Source: JABMQB01 sp964408795
Lineage (GTDB): Bacteria; Bacteroidota; Bacteroidia; Bacteroidales; Prolixibacteraceae
Length of the DNA: 64,000 nucleotides
Reading direction: 5' to 3'
NCBI GenBank assembly: GCA_964408795.1
Contig: CAYPAW010000034.1
Coordinates: 7,403-71,402, forward strand
Shown: piece by piece, positions 16,861 to 26,282 of the stretch
How the letters are laid out: each line of letters starts with the position of its first letter
Numbering within the stretch: position 1 is the first letter of the stretch
The notes under the pieces: generated by a model
Told to the model about the DNA's origin: nothing
Databases searched by the model: none
What the model saw: only the letters and a program-made list of their open reading frames with translations
Program-made: the position numbers and the translations under genes

Positions 16861-18090
16861 ATGAAGGAAGAAACGTATCAGTTTTATCAGTTTAGTAACG
16901 GGATCCGGGTGATTCATCTGGAAAAGAAATCAATTGTTGGGCATCTGGGCGTGATTGTCAATGCCGGATCGCGCGATGAGGAGCATGATGAACAGGGAAT
17001 TGCCCATTTCATAGAACATTCGATATTCAAAGGAACACGAAAACGCAGGGCGTTTCATGTGCTAAGCCGGATTGAGGATGTTGGGGGGGAGTTGAATGCC
17101 TATACCACAAAAGAAGAAACCGCAATTTATGCTTCTTTCCTGACGGAATATTACCCGCGTGCTGCAGAGCTGCTCAGTGATATTTTCTTCAACAGCATGT
17201 TTCCAGCCAGGGAACTGGAACGCGAAAAAGAGGTGGTGATGGAAGAGATCAACTCTTTTAAGGATTCACCGGCTGAGTTGATTTTTGATGAGTTTGACGA
17301 ATTGATCTTTGACGGTCATCCGCTGGCAAGGAATATTTTAGGAACTCCCGAAACGTTGAAAACCTTTGACCGGGAGAAGATTCTTTCCTTTATCGGTCGG
17401 AATTACCATACCGATCAGGTGGTGATAAGCTCGGTGGGAGCTGTTTCATTTTCCAGGCTGATTTCGATGCTTGAAAAATACTTTGGTTCGGCTACCCCGA
17501 ACCTGCGGATACGAATCAGGGATCCATTTACCCACTACACTCCCGGAAAAAAACAACTTCAAAAAGATACGCACCAGGCACATTGTGTGCTGGGGAATAT
17601 AGCGTATGACAATCACCACAGGAACCGGGTGGCGATGATTCTCCTGTGCAACCTGATTGGAGGACAGGGCTTGAATTCACGGCTGAACCTGGCTTTGCGT
17701 GAGCGTCGGGGAATGGCCTATAACGTGGAAGCAGGGTATACTTCGTTTACCGACACCGGAATATTCAATGTCTATTTTGGTACCGACAAAGAGAATCTTC
17801 CCAAGGCCCTGAAGATTGTAAATAACGAGTTTCGATCCCTCCGGGATTCGCACCTGGGAACCCTGCAGCTGAACAAAGCAAAGAAACAGCTGATCGGACA
17901 AATGGCTATAGCCGCCGATAACCATGAGGAATTGATGCTGACCCTCGGACGCAGTACCCTGTTTTTCGATAAGGTCGATCCGATGTCCAGGGTGTTTGAA
18001 AAGATCGAGGCTGTGACATCCTCCGATTTACTGGAAGTGGCAAATGCCGTCCTCGATCCCAATCAGCTGAGTAGTCTAATATTTTGTTAA
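16861..18090 (+). CDS. M16 family zinc metallopeptidase (insulinase/MPP-type)
   Basis: A 409-residue single-chain M16 protease. The inverted zinc motif is HFIEH (H49, E52, H53) and the third ligand is expected in VVMEEI (about E129). The C-terminal half carries the second M16 domain with GGQGLNSRLNLALRERRGMAYNVEAGY, whose Arg-x-x-x-Tyr contacts substrate. The in-frame region from 16714 to 16860 is left out because it lies in the dispersed repeat and promoter. No signal peptide is seen, so it is probably cytoplasmic or periplasmic without a standard leader. It is followed by an O-methyltransferase gene whose TTG option would overlap it. Confidence 0.93.
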   Translation: MKEETYQFYQFSNGIRVIHLEKKSIVGHLGVIVNAGSRDEEHDEQGIAHFIEHSIFKGTRKRRAFHVLSRIEDVGGELNAYTTKEETAIYASFLTEYYPRAAELLSDIFFNSMFPARELEREKEVVMEEINSFKDSPAELIFDEFDELIFDGHPLARNILGTPETLKTFDREKILSFIGRNYHTDQVVISSVGAVSFSRLISMLEKYFGSATPNLRIRIRDPFTHYTPGKKQLQKDTHQAHCVLGNIAYDNHHRNRVAMILLCNLIGGQGLNSRLNLALRERRGMAYNVEAGYTSFTDTGIFNVYFGTDKENLPKALKIVNNEFRSLRDSHLGTLQLNKAKKQLIGQMAIAADNHEELMLTLGRSTLFFDKVDPMSRVFEKIEAVTSSDLLEVANAVLDPNQLSSLIFC

Positions 18091-18092
18091 CG

Positions 18093-18734
18093 ATGGATTC
18101 AAGAGCTGCCATTGAAAACTATATTCTGGATCACATCGATGAGGAAGATCCTCTTCTGCAGGAGTTAAGCCGTGAGACCCACCTCAAACTGGTTCATTAC
18201 AGAATGATATCCGGACATCTCCAGGGAATGGTGTTAACCATGCTTTCCAGGATGATCCGTCCCAAAAGAATTCTGGAAATCGGAACTTTTACCGGCTATT
18301 CTGCTATATGCCTGGCGAAAGGTTTACCGGAAGGAGGCAGGCTTTATACCATCGAAGTGGATGATGAAGTGAAGAGCCTGGCCTCAAAGTATTTTGAGAA
18401 AGCCGGGTTGCGGGATAAGATTGTACAGGTAACCGGTGATGCCAGAAAATGGATTCCCAAGATTGAGGAATGGTTTGACCTGGTGTATATCGACGCCGGG
18501 AAGAAGGATTACGGCCGCTATTATACCCTGGTTTTTGATAAGGTCGTTCCCGGAGGGTATATCCTGGCTGACAATACCCTGTGGAACGAAAAGATCTTCA
18601 AACCCTCTGGCGCCCACAGAAAAAAAACAGAGGGAATTTTACAGTTTAACACCATGGTACGCAATGACCAACGGGTTGAAAAGGTAATGCTTCCTATTCG
18701 TGACGGTTTGACCATCATACGCAAAAAAGAATGA
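18093..18734 (+). CDS. SAM-dependent O-methyltransferase (caffeoyl-CoA/catechol type)
   Basis: A 213-residue class I methyltransferase of the methyltransf_3 family. The SAM-binding motif is RILEIGTFTGYSAICLA, followed by the acidic IEVDDE strand end, the metal- and SAM-contacting LVYIDAGKKDY, and GGYILADNTLWNEKI, all family hallmarks. The substrate in bacteria is usually unknown. It starts two bases after the M16 stop codon, so the two are probably cotranscribed. mutS follows with its own promoter. Confidence 0.9.
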   Translation: MDSRAAIENYILDHIDEEDPLLQELSRETHLKLVHYRMISGHLQGMVLTMLSRMIRPKRILEIGTFTGYSAICLAKGLPEGGRLYTIEVDDEVKSLASKYFEKAGLRDKIVQVTGDARKWIPKIEEWFDLVYIDAGKKDYGRYYTLVFDKVVPGGYILADNTLWNEKIFKPSGAHRKKTEGILQFNTMVRNDQRVEKVMLPIRDGLTIIRKKE

Positions 18735-18784
18735 CCCGTTGTGGTCGTTATGGAAAAAAACTCAAACAGAAACCGGTTGGTTTT

Positions 18785-18813
18785 TTGGTTAACCTCTCAA
18801 TATCGTATCTTTG
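18785..18813 (+). promoter_or_regulatory. Bacteroidota promoter for mutS
   Basis: TTG (18785-18787) and TATCTTTG (18806-18813) are separated by 18 bp, and the -7 element ends 10 bp before the ATG at 18824. This fixes that ATG as the start, since the upstream in-frame codons would lie within the promoter. Confidence 0.7.
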
Positions 18814-18823
18814 TTTGGATATT

Positions 18824-21445
18824 ATGGCAGAACAATCAAGAAAATATGTAGAAACCCCTTTGATGAAGCAATATTATGCCATCAAGGATAAACATCCGGA
18901 TGCACTTCTTCTTTTCCGGGTGGGTGATTTTTACGAAACGTTCGGTGAGGATGCCATAAAAACTTCAGATATTTTGGGGATTACGTTAACCCGGCGGGCA
19001 AATGGAGCGGCCAGTTATGTTGAATTGGCAGGTTTTCCGTATCATGCCCTGGATACGTATCTTCCAAAACTCGTCCGGGCAGGCCAACGGGTAGCCATAT
19101 GTGAACAACTGGAAGATCCCAAACTGGCAAAAAAGATCGTCCGGCGCGGAATTACGGAACTCGTAACCCCGGGTGTCTCTATCAATGAAAATGTGCTTGA
19201 AAACAGGGAAAACAACTTTCTGGCTTCTGTACATTTTGATAAAAACCAGTCGGGGGTTGCTTTTCTGGATATTTCCACGGGAGAGTTTCTGACCGCTGAA
19301 GGGGGCCATGAATACATTGACAAATTGCTTAACTCTTTTGCTCCCAAAGAGGTTCTCTTTCAACGGGGCCGGGGCAAGGAATTTACGGAGATCTTTGGAC
19401 CCCGGTTTTATACCTATAATCTGGATGACTGGGTTTATACCGAAGAAGCGGCTTTTGACCGGTTAACACGTCATTTTGAGACGACTTCCCTCAAAGGATT
19501 CGGAATTGACCGGATGCCCCTGGCGGTGATTGCTTCGGGGGCGATCCTTCATTACCTGGATCTGACTCAGCACAACCGGTTGAAGCATATCACCGGGCTT
19601 TCCCGCATTGAAGAGGAGAAGTATGTGTGGCTCGACCGGTTTACCATCCGGAACCTGGAACTGTTTCATTCCATACAGGAAGGAGCGAAAACCCTGCTTC
19701 AGGTGATCGATAAAACCATCTCTCCCATGGGATCCCGGTTACTGAAAAGGTGGATTGCCCTGCCTCTGAAAGATATGGTTACCATCAATGAAAGGCTGGA
19801 TGCAGTGGAATATTTCATCCGTTCTCCGGAGACCCGGGAAAACCTGGAAGATCACATCAGCCAGATCGGCGACCTGGAGAGACTGGTCTCCAAGGTAGCT
19901 ACGGGCCGGATCAACCCACGGGAAATGATCCAGGTGAAAAATGCCCTGAATGCTATTGTGCCTATCAGGAATAGTTGTGCCACAGCCGATAACAGCACCT
20001 TCAAACGTTTCTCAGAACAACTGGATCCCTGCGAATCCATACGGGAAAAGATATATCAGGAAATCGTTCCGGATCCCCCGGTGAATATAGCCAAAGGGAA
20101 TGTGATCCGGAAGGGGGTATCCAAAGAACTGGATGAATTAAAAGAACTGGCCTACAACAGCAAAGATTATCTGTTGAAGATCCAGGAACAGGAAAGCCAA
20201 AAACATCATATTCCTTCCCTGAAGATTGGATTTAACAATGTCTTCGGCTATTATATCGAAGTGCGCAATACCCACAAAGATAAAGTTCCGGAAGAATGGA
20301 CACGGAAACAGACCCTGGTGAGTGCCGAGCGGTACATCACCGAGGAATTAAAAGAATATGAATCCCGGATTCTGGGGGCTGAAGAGCGAATCCTCGAATT
20401 GGAAACCCAGCTTTTCAACGAACTTATTTTTGCTTTAACGGATTACATACGGGCTCTCCGGATGAATGCATCCATTTTGGCACAGGTTGACTGCCTTTTG
20501 TCGTTTGCATCCTGCGCGGTTGAATACCGGTATGCCCGGCCTGAAGTAAACGATACGACCGTTATTGATATCAAAAACGGGAGGCACCCGGTGATTGAAC
20601 GTCAGCTGCCTATAGGCGAATCATATATTGCCAACGATCTCTTGCTCAACCAGGAGGATCAACAGATTATGATTGTTACCGGACCCAATATGGCCGGTAA
20701 ATCGGCCTTATTGCGACAAACCGCCCTGATCGTTTTGCTGGCCCAGATCGGATGTTTTGTGCCTGCTGAAAAAGCAAAAATAGGGTGGGTAGATAAAATC
20801 TTCACCCGCGTGGGGGCTTCGGATAATATATCCCTGGGAGAATCCACTTTTATGGTGGAGATGAACGAAGCGGCAAGTATCCTGAACAATGTTTCGGATC
20901 GAAGCCTTATTCTTCTGGATGAACTGGGACGCGGAACCTCTACGTACGACGGTATCTCAATTGCCTGGTCAATTGTGGAATATTTGCATGAACATCCCAG
21001 AATCAGGGCAAAAACCCTGTTTGCAACCCATTACCATGAACTGAACGAAATGGAAAATTCCTTTTCGCGGGTGAAGAACTTTAATGTATCGATCAGGGAA
21101 GTAGGCAATAAGGTGGTCTTCCTGCGGAAACTCGTGAGAGGAGGGAGCAACCATAGTTTTGGCATTCATGTGGCAGGCATGGCCGGAATGCCTAAATCGG
21201 TGGTTCAACGTGCCGAAGAGATCCTGAAACAACTGGAGAATACCCATCAAAAGGAAGGGCTCTCAAAACCCCTGGGAAAAATCAGCGATACCCGGGAAGG
21301 ACTGCAGCTGAGTTTTTTTCAGCTCGATGACCCGGTACTGAAACAGATTCGCGATGAAATAGCCCATTTGGATGTGAATCGTTTAACGCCCATTGAAGCC
21401 TTGAATAAGCTGAACGAAATAAAGAAACTGACCGGATTAAAATAG
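18824..21445 (+). CDS. mutS: DNA mismatch repair protein MutS
   Basis: An 873-residue MutS. The N-terminal mismatch-binding domain has the Phe-x-Glu motif within LLFRVGDFYETFGEDA. The connector, lever and clamp domains follow. The ATPase domain has the Walker A TGPNMAGKSALLRQ (about 619-632), then FTRVGASDNISLGESTFMVEM and the Walker B ILLDELGRGTSTYDG, then FATHYHEL. The length is normal for MutS1. mutL is not in the window. Confidence 0.98.
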   Translation: MAEQSRKYVETPLMKQYYAIKDKHPDALLLFRVGDFYETFGEDAIKTSDILGITLTRRANGAASYVELAGFPYHALDTYLPKLVRAGQRVAICEQLEDPKLAKKIVRRGITELVTPGVSINENVLENRENNFLASVHFDKNQSGVAFLDISTGEFLTAEGGHEYIDKLLNSFAPKEVLFQRGRGKEFTEIFGPRFYTYNLDDWVYTEEAAFDRLTRHFETTSLKGFGIDRMPLAVIASGAILHYLDLTQHNRLKHITGLSRIEEEKYVWLDRFTIRNLELFHSIQEGAKTLLQVIDKTISPMGSRLLKRWIALPLKDMVTINERLDAVEYFIRSPETRENLEDHISQIGDLERLVSKVATGRINPREMIQVKNALNAIVPIRNSCATADNSTFKRFSEQLDPCESIREKIYQEIVPDPPVNIAKGNVIRKGVSKELDELKELAYNSKDYLLKIQEQESQKHHIPSLKIGFNNVFGYYIEVRNTHKDKVPEEWTRKQTLVSAERYITEELKEYESRILGAEERILELETQLFNELIFALTDYIRALRMNASILAQVDCLLSFASCAVEYRYARPEVNDTTVIDIKNGRHPVIERQLPIGESYIANDLLLNQEDQQIMIVTGPNMAGKSALLRQTALIVLLAQIGCFVPAEKAKIGWVDKIFTRVGASDNISLGESTFMVEMNEAASILNNVSDRSLILLDELGRGTSTYDGISIAWSIVEYLHEHPRIRAKTLFATHYHELNEMENSFSRVKNFNVSIREVGNKVVFLRKLVRGGSNHSFGIHVAGMAGMPKSVVQRAEEILKQLENTHQKEGLSKPLGKISDTREGLQLSFFQLDDPVLKQIRDEIAHLDVNRLTPIEALNKLNEIKKLTGLK

Positions 21446-21467
21446 GTGTTGAAAGTATTTTGAAATT

Positions 21468-21497
21468 TTGGAGAAAGAGAAATTTGGTATATATTTG
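21468..21497 (+). promoter_or_regulatory. Bacteroidota promoter for the tRNA-Gly/tRNA-Leu pair
   Basis: TTG (21468-21470) and TATATTTG (21490-21497) are 19 bp apart. The -7 element lies 59 bp before the tRNA-Gly 5' end. Confidence 0.65.
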
Positions 21498-21556
21498 CAT
21501 CGCTCTCAAAAATAAGGTTCTGTAAAATCAGAACCCCTGAAAGAGGAATAGGCATG

Positions 21557-21632
<76 letters not shown>

Positions 21633-21702
21633 AGAGGAAGAAACGGGCAAGAAGCCTGTCCCGGCAATTCGGAATTTCTCGCTCTTTTTTTGTTTAAAGG
21701 AT

Positions 21703-21787
21703 GCCCGGATGGTGGAATTGGTAGACACGCAGGACTTAAAATCCTGTGGCCGTAAAGGCTGTGCGGGTTCAATTCCCGCTCCGGGTA
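21703..21787 (+). tRNA. tRNA-Leu (anticodon TAA)
   Basis: An 85-nt class II tRNA with acceptor GCCCGGA/TCCGGGT, discriminator A, anticodon TAA in the loop CTTAAAA, a long variable arm (TGGCCGTAAAGGCTG) and T-loop GGTTCAATTCC. It lies 70 bp after tRNA-Gly and is probably cotranscribed with it. Confidence 0.95.
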
Positions 21788-21808
21788 CAAAAGATATTTT
21801 TTCTGTAT

Positions 21809-22447
21809 TTTATTTTCGCTGAAGGGTAAAAGGGCCCATACCTGAAGCCCTGAAAAAAAAATTCCGTTTGGCACAGTCTGGAGTTTACCGCTGTTATACC
21901 GTATCAATCCAGCTTGCTCATCATATATCCATAATGCATTGTTTACATAACATGAAAAATGAAATTGAGAAAGCGGACGGACGACTTCCATGGAAGCGTC
22001 ATGGTATATAAACAGATATTGATAAGACTGAAAAACAATTCCATAATGGGTATCGTGAATTTTCCATATTTCATCGAACTCATCAATTTCCGGTGGAAGT
22101 TCCGAAACCAGGGAACGATAGATCAGATTTCCTGTTGAATCGGGCGTATAATAGCCGAATTCATTGCGGCCGCCTATATAAATCCGTTCGTTTTTTGCCA
22201 GGGTTGCCCTGTGGATAAAGGAAGGAACTCTTTCGTACAGGTGCCACTCTTCTCCGTCGTATTCCAGCAAACCGTTGTTGTTAGCAAAATAAACCAATCC
22301 GGTTTTTGATTGGGTAAAAGCCCAGTTTTGCGTTCCTGCCTGATAATCGGCTCTTTTGTAATTAATAATCTTTGGTAATCCATTGCTGAAACCCAAAAAA
22401 AAATGTATTCCAAAAATGAATGCAAAAATATACCTGACAATTAGCAT
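21809..22447 (-). pseudogene. Truncated 5' fragment of a propeller-type sensor/regulator
   Basis: The frame encodes a signal peptide or membrane anchor (about 1-22) and about 190 residues of a two-component-type propeller sensor: NWAFTQSKTGLVYFANNNGLLEYDGEEWHLYE and IYIGGRNEFGYYTPDSTGNLIYRSL are blades of the triple-tyrosine/LuxR-like sensors of Bacteroidota, which run to about 900-1000 residues. Similarity ends near residue 213, about 20 bp from the 3' end of tRNA-Leu. The remaining frame reads antisense through both tRNAs, so the rest of the gene has been lost. Such regulators usually control a neighbouring glycan-use operon. Confidence 0.75.
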
Positions 22448-22494
22448 TTATATCGATTTACGAAAAGACTTCATTATTTAAGGGGCGAGGTAAG

Positions 22495-24006
22495 TCAATC
22501 CAGTCCGGTCCATCCTCCGGTCGAAATATTTTTCCCATCAGGCATTCCTGCGATGGTATATACTTCCAGGTTCATTAATTTCAGTTCTTTGGCAGGAACC
22601 GGGAAATGCAGGATTGTGCCCTGTTGTAACTGATCCCTGCGCCGCATATCAAAATAAGCAATTCCCATGCCCGTGTTAATCAGCTCGATATCCCTTTCAT
22701 AAAAGATAGTCCATAGCAGTTCTGAAGGTTCTGTGGTGGTAACAACCGGCAGTTTCCCCCGCTTTCTCCGGGCTCCTTCCGGATGATTCAAAACAGCTAA
22801 TGCTCCGGAAACATTCCCTGTTCTGACCATTGCTTCGGCTTTTAACAATTCGTTCTCCCAGACCAGAATGGAAGGATGCGGTATATCACCATACCAAACG
22901 TTGGATAAAAAACTGTCGTACCGTTTATGCCTATAATGACTGAAAAGGTAGTATCCCCGGTCAGGGGGAAAGATGTTTTCCTCCAGGTATTCAAAATCGG
23001 ATTCCAGGCGGGCATCCTTTGATTGTGCAGGGCCCGGATCCTGTCCATCCGGAGTAGTCCATGAGACTCCGTCCGAAGGCCAGCGGCTGGGATAATCCGG
23101 ATCCATAAGGTTTATGATCCGGTGGTCGATACGCCCCCATCCGGGATAAATGGCATAGACAAGGTACATATCATAGAAACCGTACCGGTCCCCCATTTCG
23201 GGCTGAAGATTTTTCTGAATACCCCTTTCGGAATATTGTAATACCCGGTTCCAGCCGATCTGCTCATTATCGGTTTTATTACGGGAACTATATGCCAGTA
23301 TCCTTGCCGCATAGGAATTAGCAAGAGCTGAGAATTCGCTGCTTGTATAAGGTTCTCCTCCCATCCATTCCTCAGGAACGGTAAAACTTTCTGCTTCGGC
23401 TATGGCAATTGCCTGATCCAGTAGATCCAGCGATACATCAATCATATCCTCCCAGGGCACCAGTTCCAGCGTTTCAGAATCGATATCCTGTAAAACCACA
23501 TCGCCCTGGTCAAAGGTGAGTCCGAGGTATCCATGTGCCACACCGCTAATAAAATAACACCATGCCCGAAGTAAATTCTTATCCATTCCTGTATTTTTCT
23601 CATTGTTTATTATTTGTAAAACATCATTTACAGTAGAAATGGATGAATAACATCTTTCCCAGAAAGCCTGCACCAAAGGGTAATAAGCATACGACTGGCT
23701 GTTTATAAATCCTCTCCGGGGTTCACGGGAAAGATCCAGCACCGCAGCATACCCCCAGGAGCATGTAGCCTGATCTGCCATCGTACTCATGGAGGGAGCC
23801 GGGCTATCATATTCCTGCATGGCATTGTGTAAAGTACGGAAAGCAGTCCCTGAAAATGAGTATAATCCATCTGTTTCAAGGTTAAAATCCTTCAGATCCG
23901 GTTTATTCAGGTTATCAACGAACAGGTCAGTACAACCGTATAGCACAAAAACCAGAAGAGGAATTAATAGATTAAGGAGCCTTTTTCGGTGTGCTTTTTT
24001 GTTCAT
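22495..24006 (-). CDS. SusD/RagB family outer-membrane lipoprotein, without a SusC partner
   Basis: A 503-residue lipoprotein. The lipobox VLYGC gives a lipidated Cys25. The helical body has SusD-like features: FRTLHNAMQEYDS near the start, LRAWCYFISGVAHGYLGLTFDQGDVVL (a TPR-like pair) and the C-terminal LLWTIFYERDIELINTGMGIAYFDMRRRDQL. SusD proteins cap the TonB-dependent porin SusC and bind glycans at the cell surface. Here no susC lies on either side; upstream is a 340-bp non-coding stretch and downstream the truncated sensor. The gene itself looks intact. It may be a remnant that still reads through, or it may serve a SusC encoded elsewhere. Confidence 0.85.
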   Translation of the reverse strand: MNKKAHRKRLLNLLIPLLVFVLYGCTDLFVDNLNKPDLKDFNLETDGLYSFSGTAFRTLHNAMQEYDSPAPSMSTMADQATCSWGYAAVLDLSREPRRGFINSQSYAYYPLVQAFWERCYSSISTVNDVLQIINNEKNTGMDKNLLRAWCYFISGVAHGYLGLTFDQGDVVLQDIDSETLELVPWEDMIDVSLDLLDQAIAIAEAESFTVPEEWMGGEPYTSSEFSALANSYAARILAYSSRNKTDNEQIGWNRVLQYSERGIQKNLQPEMGDRYGFYDMYLVYAIYPGWGRIDHRIINLMDPDYPSRWPSDGVSWTTPDGQDPGPAQSKDARLESDFEYLEENIFPPDRGYYLFSHYRHKRYDSFLSNVWYGDIPHPSILVWENELLKAEAMVRTGNVSGALAVLNHPEGARRKRGKLPVVTTTEPSELLWTIFYERDIELINTGMGIAYFDMRRRDQLQQGTILHFPVPAKELKLMNLEVYTIAGMPDGKNISTGGWTGLD

Positions 24007-24148
24007 TTCTATTTATTTTTTAACTGTAAGTATGTGTATACGTGTTTTTTCCCGGAAGGATTCATTATCCGTTATAGCAGGTTCGTTTAAAACAAGATAC
24101 AAGAATGTTACAATTTATTCGTGAAACTCAGATTTCAAAAATGGGTTG

Positions 24149-24255
24149 CATTGGAATCTGTAAGTTGAATTCCGAATTCCCGGGAATAGCCAAGCGTATC
24201 GGGATAAATGAGTTTAAATCCGATGCTTGCATCGTCAATCGAAAAGATTCCAATG
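24149..24255. repeat. 107-bp MITE-like element with perfect 11-bp inverted ends
   Basis: CATTGGAATCT (24149-24159) and AGATTCCAATG (24245-24255) are perfect inverted repeats. Inside lies the tight hairpin CGATGC-TT-GCATCG and a GAATTCCCGGGAAT-type palindrome. No coding potential is convincing. The remainder of the 24007-24348 gap holds no gene that I can support. Confidence 0.5.
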
Positions 24256-24348
24256 TTGACACCTCGTTAGCTTCCTGCGAGGTAGTTCATTAATTATGAA
24301 CCGGATGGCTTTTCATTCCACATGTATTTCTGCAACGGATCATCCGGG

Positions 24349-25830
24349 TTATTGGATTATTTTCAGCCATTTTCCTTTTTCAATGGATTCGTTCAGTTCA
24401 AGATTGTTCAGCAGGGCGGTATGATTCAACTCATCCTGTTTAACGCCGAGGTTTCTGAGAGCATTGGCAACGGTGCCGGTTGAAGGGATCTGTTTCACGT
24501 TGATTCGTTTTGGGATGACATTGATTCTTTGTGGATCAGTCAACCGGTTAAAGCGAACCATGGTGGATTCAAAAAGGCGGAAGTACCCATCAAAAACGGG
24601 TCCGTTGGTAACACCATGAAAAACATATATTTGCCCGGAATAATCAATGAAATATGAGAGTACTCTTAGGGAGGATGTTTCTCCGGTTTGCTGGTTTTGG
24701 GATTCCTGTTCGGAGAGCACTCCCAGGGCAGGCATTCCGTTTACCGTATTGCGGGTGCTGTTTAAGACCTTCAGATTCAGATTCTGGAGGGTCTCGGAAG
24801 CGGCCTGGTCCAGATTGTTCTGTTGAGCCAATGTAAAAACAATGAGGGCTTCTCCATCCGGGGGGCTCATCTGTACCTGAAGAGGTGAGTTCACCAGGTT
24901 CCATCCCCCGGGGATCGGAAACTGAAATTGTAATTCGGGATGGAAAAACGTCCATCCATCCACATACCCTTGGCGTGGATCTTCGCCGTACACCATTCCG
25001 TCGACCATCTGCAGGTATTCATCTTCATTCACCGTCCAGGTGTCAAAATCAAGGCTGTCCTGCCAGGTATCCGATAAGCGATGCACGGTGTTGTAGCGGT
25101 CGCCCGGATCGGGATGGGTAGATAAAAAGGTAGGAATTCCTCCCTGGCTGCTTCCCAGCTCCATTTTTTGGAGTACCTGGAAGAAGTCAGCCATTTTATG
25201 GGCGTCGTAGCCAATCTTTGATGCATACTCCACGCCCAGCTGATCGGCCTGGCGTTCGTTATCGCGGCTGAACTTCAGAAACAACAGTTCCAGTCCCTGC
25301 GAGGCAATATCGGCAAACTGACGGAACTCCTCCGAAGCAATCATTCCCACGACCAATCCCAGCTGGGCAATTTGCTGTTTGGTCATTTGCTGAACCGAAT
25401 GCCGGGCGGTGATATGCCCCATTTCATGTCCCAGGATTCCCATTAACTCTGCTTCATTGTTCAGTTGGGCCAGTATTCCCCGGGTGAGGTAAATATAACC
25501 GCCCGGGACCGCAAAAGCATTGACTACCGGTGAGTCAAGGACTTTGAAGTGATATTGCAGATTCGGACGGTGGGAAATCTTCCCCATCTCTACTCCTTTT
25601 TGGTTGATGTGATCCAGAAGCTCTTCATCCGGATAAATTCCGAAGGTGGATACAATTTGCGGATCGTATTCCGCTCCCATGGCAATTTCCTGGGATTCGG
25701 AGATCAACATCAACTGCTTCTTACCGGTAACCGGATTGATCGCACAGGAAGAGATGAAAAGAGCTACTACGGCAAGTAAGATAACACACGTTAAAGATAC
25801 AGATCGTTTCATAGGATAATCATTGTTCAT
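24349..25830 (-). CDS. M48 family metalloprotease lipoprotein with C-terminal LysM-like domain
   Basis: A 493-residue BepA/Oma1-type zinc protease. A lipobox FISSC places the lipidated Cys at residue 29 (or 23 if translation starts at the ATG at 25812). The zinc motif HEMGH is at 135-139, with the third ligand region DNERQADQLGVEYASKIGYD downstream. The last 50 residues (IPSTGTVANALRNLGVKQDELNHTALLNNLELNESIEKGKWLKII) resemble a LysM motif. Such enzymes act in outer-membrane protein quality control in the periplasm. Length and domain order are normal for Bacteroidota. The gene stands alone between two accessory stretches. Confidence 0.92.
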   Translation of the reverse strand: MNNDYPMKRSVSLTCVILLAVVALFISSCAINPVTGKKQLMLISESQEIAMGAEYDPQIVSTFGIYPDEELLDHINQKGVEMGKISHRPNLQYHFKVLDSPVVNAFAVPGGYIYLTRGILAQLNNEAELMGILGHEMGHITARHSVQQMTKQQIAQLGLVVGMIASEEFRQFADIASQGLELLFLKFSRDNERQADQLGVEYASKIGYDAHKMADFFQVLQKMELGSSQGGIPTFLSTHPDPGDRYNTVHRLSDTWQDSLDFDTWTVNEDEYLQMVDGMVYGEDPRQGYVDGWTFFHPELQFQFPIPGGWNLVNSPLQVQMSPPDGEALIVFTLAQQNNLDQAASETLQNLNLKVLNSTRNTVNGMPALGVLSEQESQNQQTGETSSLRVLSYFIDYSGQIYVFHGVTNGPVFDGYFRLFESTMVRFNRLTDPQRINVIPKRINVKQIPSTGTVANALRNLGVKQDELNHTALLNNLELNESIEKGKWLKIIQ

Positions 25831-25885
25831 TTTCTTACCGGTTTATTTTTTAAAGGCATTAATCAGGGTAATCCATGGATTGATG

Positions 25886-25937
25886 TTAGCCTGAGCTCTT
25901 CATAAATTTTAAAAAATATGAGTAAAGCTCAGGTTAA
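25886..25937. repeat. Palindromic repeat joined to the left end of copy B
   Basis: TTAGCCTGAGCT (25886-25897) and AGCTCAGGTTAA (25926-25937) form an 11/12 inverted repeat, and CATA/TATG extends the stem. The right arm overlaps the first bases of the 98-bp repeat. The same AGCTCAGGTTAA arm recurs at 42965-42976. Confidence 0.6.
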
Positions 25938-26031
25938 CCCCGACTTAGATGAAGTTAAACGTTGGAAGAAAGTATTACTAAATCTTAGTCGCTGTCGGAG
26001 ACAGGAATAATTCATGAATTATTCGGGTTAG
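25934..26031 (+). repeat. 98-bp dispersed repeat, copy B
   Basis: This copy is 90/98 identical and gap-free relative to copy A (16686-16783). Near its right end it contains the perfect 20-bp palindrome GAATAATTCATGAATTATTC (26005-26024). The bases from 26032 to 26282, up to the oxidoreductase gene, hold no gene that I can support. Confidence 0.85.
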
Positions 26032-26282
26032 TAAGGTAAGAATTTTTTATTCAAAAACTTCATTCTTCGGGATGATTTTATTGAATTTCGGTGAGCGTAT
26101 TCCAGGTTGGCTCTGCCACGGGGTAAGCGAACAAAATACAAAAAAAATCCTTAATGGAATCGGATTCCCCGCCAGCTCTGCTGCGAGGAGTTTCAATGGG
26201 TGTTTCTGTTTCGTGGGGAATAAACAGATTTCAGGTTGAGAAAGTAGGGATTCCGGAATCTTTATCTTCCGGATTTCATGGT

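Noticed and set aside
24105..24293. 62-residue plus-strand frame
   Set aside because: It covers the inverted-repeat element, has no family resemblance, and its composition does not look coding.
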